Assembly (NCBI GenBank): GCA_002293615.1
Contig: DBDN01000093.1
Span: forward strand, 20,034 to 27,693
Length of the DNA: 7,660 nt
From: Betaproteobacteria bacterium UBA931
Lineage (GTDB): Bacteria; Pseudomonadota; Gammaproteobacteria; Burkholderiales; Casimicrobiaceae
Direction: 5' to 3'
The translations under genes and the position numbers were made by a program. The notes beneath the pieces were generated by a model. That model had not been told where the DNA came from, made no database searches, and saw only the letters and a program-made list of their open reading frames with translations. Below, one piece after another: positions 6,892 through 7,660 of the stretch (positions within the stretch are counted from its first letter, which is position 1; each line of letters opens with the position of its first letter).

Positions 6892-6930
6892 CCGTAACCG
6901 CATAGCCACAAAAATAAAATGCGGTTACGG
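6892..6930 (-). terminator. 12-bp perfect stem-loop just downstream of metR
   Basis: CCGTAACCGCAT (minus strand 6930-6919) and ATGCGGTTACGG (6903-6892) pair perfectly around a 15-base loop, beginning 7 bases after the metR-like stop codon. Position and strength suit a 3' end or terminator of metR. No U-run follows the stem directly, so it is not a standard intrinsic terminator; the nearest T7 tract is about 50 bases further on (6841-6835). It could instead stabilise the 3' end of the transcript or be a protein-binding palindrome. Confidence 0.4.
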
Positions 6931-6937
6931 TTAAGCA

Positions 6938-7660
6938 TCAACTTTCAAGATAATCCGGGCGTGCAAGCCGTCGCGCCTCTTCAACAAAGCCTTGCAAGTA
7001 ATCGGTTTCCATGTCGGCCTGACGTATGCCGAGGTATATCTGTTTCTTGATACCTTGCGCACCAAGTGGTATCGGAACAATACCCATCTTGCCTGCATAC
7101 TCTTTGATCAGCCAACGGGGCAAAGCGGATACGCCGCGACCGCTGGCGACCATCTGCAACATGATATCTGTGGTTTCGATGACTTTATGTCGTTTCGGCG
7201 CGACACCGGCAGGCAATAAAAACTGCTGGTAGATATCCAATCGCTCTATCGCCACCGGATAAGTGATAAGCACCTCCTGCATCAATTGCCGTGGCTTAAC
7301 ATATTTTGCACGCGCTAAAGGGTGCGAACGGCTGACGGCAAGCACCTGTTCATAATCGAACACCGGCTCAAAATGCAACCCTTTCTTGAAGAGCGGGTCG
7401 GGCGTGACCAACAAATCGATTTCGTACGCAAAAAGCGCCCCGATCCCGCCAAATTGAAACTTCTGTTTTACGTCGACATCGACATCAGGCCAAGCCGCCA
7501 GATAAGGAGAGACAACTTTCAATAACCATTGATAACAAGGATGACACTCCATGCCGATGCGCAGCGTCCCCCGCTCGCCCCGCGCAAACTGTTGCAAACG
7601 CTCTTCTGCCAGCGTTAATTGCGGAAGCACCCGGCCGGCAACCGCCAGCAAATATTGGTA
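6938..7660 (-). CDS. metR: MetR-like LysR-family transcriptional regulator (5' part outside window)
   Basis: The C-terminal 240 residues of a LysR-type regulator; the frame is open to the window edge, so the N-terminal winged helix-turn-helix and start codon (about 60-70 residues in this family) lie beyond 7660. What remains is the linker helix (about residues 1-30 of the fragment) and the periplasmic-binding-like effector domain. MetR-type marks are visible: ECHPCYQWL (38-46) with WPDVDVDVK (57-65), GLHFEPVFDYE (94-104), a LITYPV (131-136) and ERLDIYQQFLLPAGVAP (139-155) block, and MVASGRGVSALP (170-181). In E. coli MetR the corresponding domain responds to homocysteine and controls metE and other methionine genes; whether this protein does so is inference. 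It is transcribed in the same direction as nuo, 345 bases upstream. Confidence 0.85.
   Translation of the reverse strand, partial: YQYLLAVAGRVLPQLTLAEERLQQFARGERGTLRIGMECHPCYQWLLKVVSPYLAAWPDVDVDVKQKFQFGGIGALFAYEIDLLVTPDPLFKKGLHFEPVFDYEQVLAVSRSHPLARAKYVKPRQLMQEVLITYPVAIERLDIYQQFLLPAGVAPKRHKVIETTDIMLQMVASGRGVSALPRWLIKEYAGKMGIVPIPLGAQGIKKQIYLGIRQADMETDYLQGFVEEARRLARPDYLES

Larger units (their letters stand above)
6593..6937. other. Non-coding region between metR and nuoA
   Basis: A 345-base stretch with clearly more A and T than the flanking genes and no convincing long ORF on either strand. It holds, in the direction of transcription (right to left), a 12-bp stem-loop after metR, a run of six G on the minus strand (6869-6864), a T7 tract (minus strand 6841-6835), a nested GGAAA/TTTCC repeat, two candidate promoters, an A/T inverted repeat, a possible leader ORF, and a 12-base palindrome touching the nuoA ribosome site. 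No tRNA, known riboswitch or insertion sequence was recognised here. Confidence 0.85.

Noticed and set aside
1..7660. CRISPR arrays, tRNA/rRNA genes, insertion sequences, toxin-antitoxin or phage-defence genes
   Set aside because: None seen: no regularly spaced repeats, no transposase or defence domains, and the coding space is filled by seven nuo genes and one regulator.

Overview
The window is the proximal half of a respiratory complex I operon (NADH:quinone oxidoreductase). Seven genes, nuoA-B-C-D-E-F-G, all lie on the minus strand. Transcription runs from about 6,700 down to position 1, and nuoG leaves the window unfinished. Upstream and in the same direction is the 3' part of a MetR-like LysR-family regulator gene; its N-terminal DNA-binding part lies beyond 7660. 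The gene order, separate nuoC and nuoD genes (fused in E. coli), a NuoG without the extra N7 cluster cysteines, and highly conserved proteobacterial-type protein sequences point to a proteobacterium of beta/gamma (or mitochondrial-like) complex I type. I cannot name the genus. Base composition looks moderate and even across the genes, with no sign of recent transfer.

Layout, right to left: metR-like gene (7660-6938, 5' end missing); a 345-base non-coding stretch (6937-6593) with a perfect 12-bp stem-loop just after metR, two candidate promoters, A/T-rich inverted repeats and a possible 19-codon leader ORF; nuoA (6592-6233), nuoB (6228-5716), nuoC (5719-5036), nuoD (5032-3779), nuoE (3770-3267), nuoF (3270-1969) and nuoG (1976-1, truncated at its 3' end). 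Genes in the operon overlap by 4 or 8 bases or are 3 to 8 bases apart, and most carry a clear Shine-Dalgarno sequence, so they form one translationally coupled unit.

Together NuoE, NuoF and NuoG form the NADH-oxidising arm: FMN and the Fe-S clusters, whose ligands are all visible. NuoB, NuoC and NuoD form the connecting module that carries cluster N2 and most of the quinone site. NuoA is the first membrane subunit. The remaining membrane subunits (nuoH-N) would be expected left of position 1.

I see no undescribed system here; the coding part is ordinary core metabolism. What merits a second look is the nuoA upstream region (possible leader peptide, inverted repeats over a TATAAT box, a stem-loop after metR), the placement of a MetR-like gene before nuo, and a proline-rich tail on NuoC.
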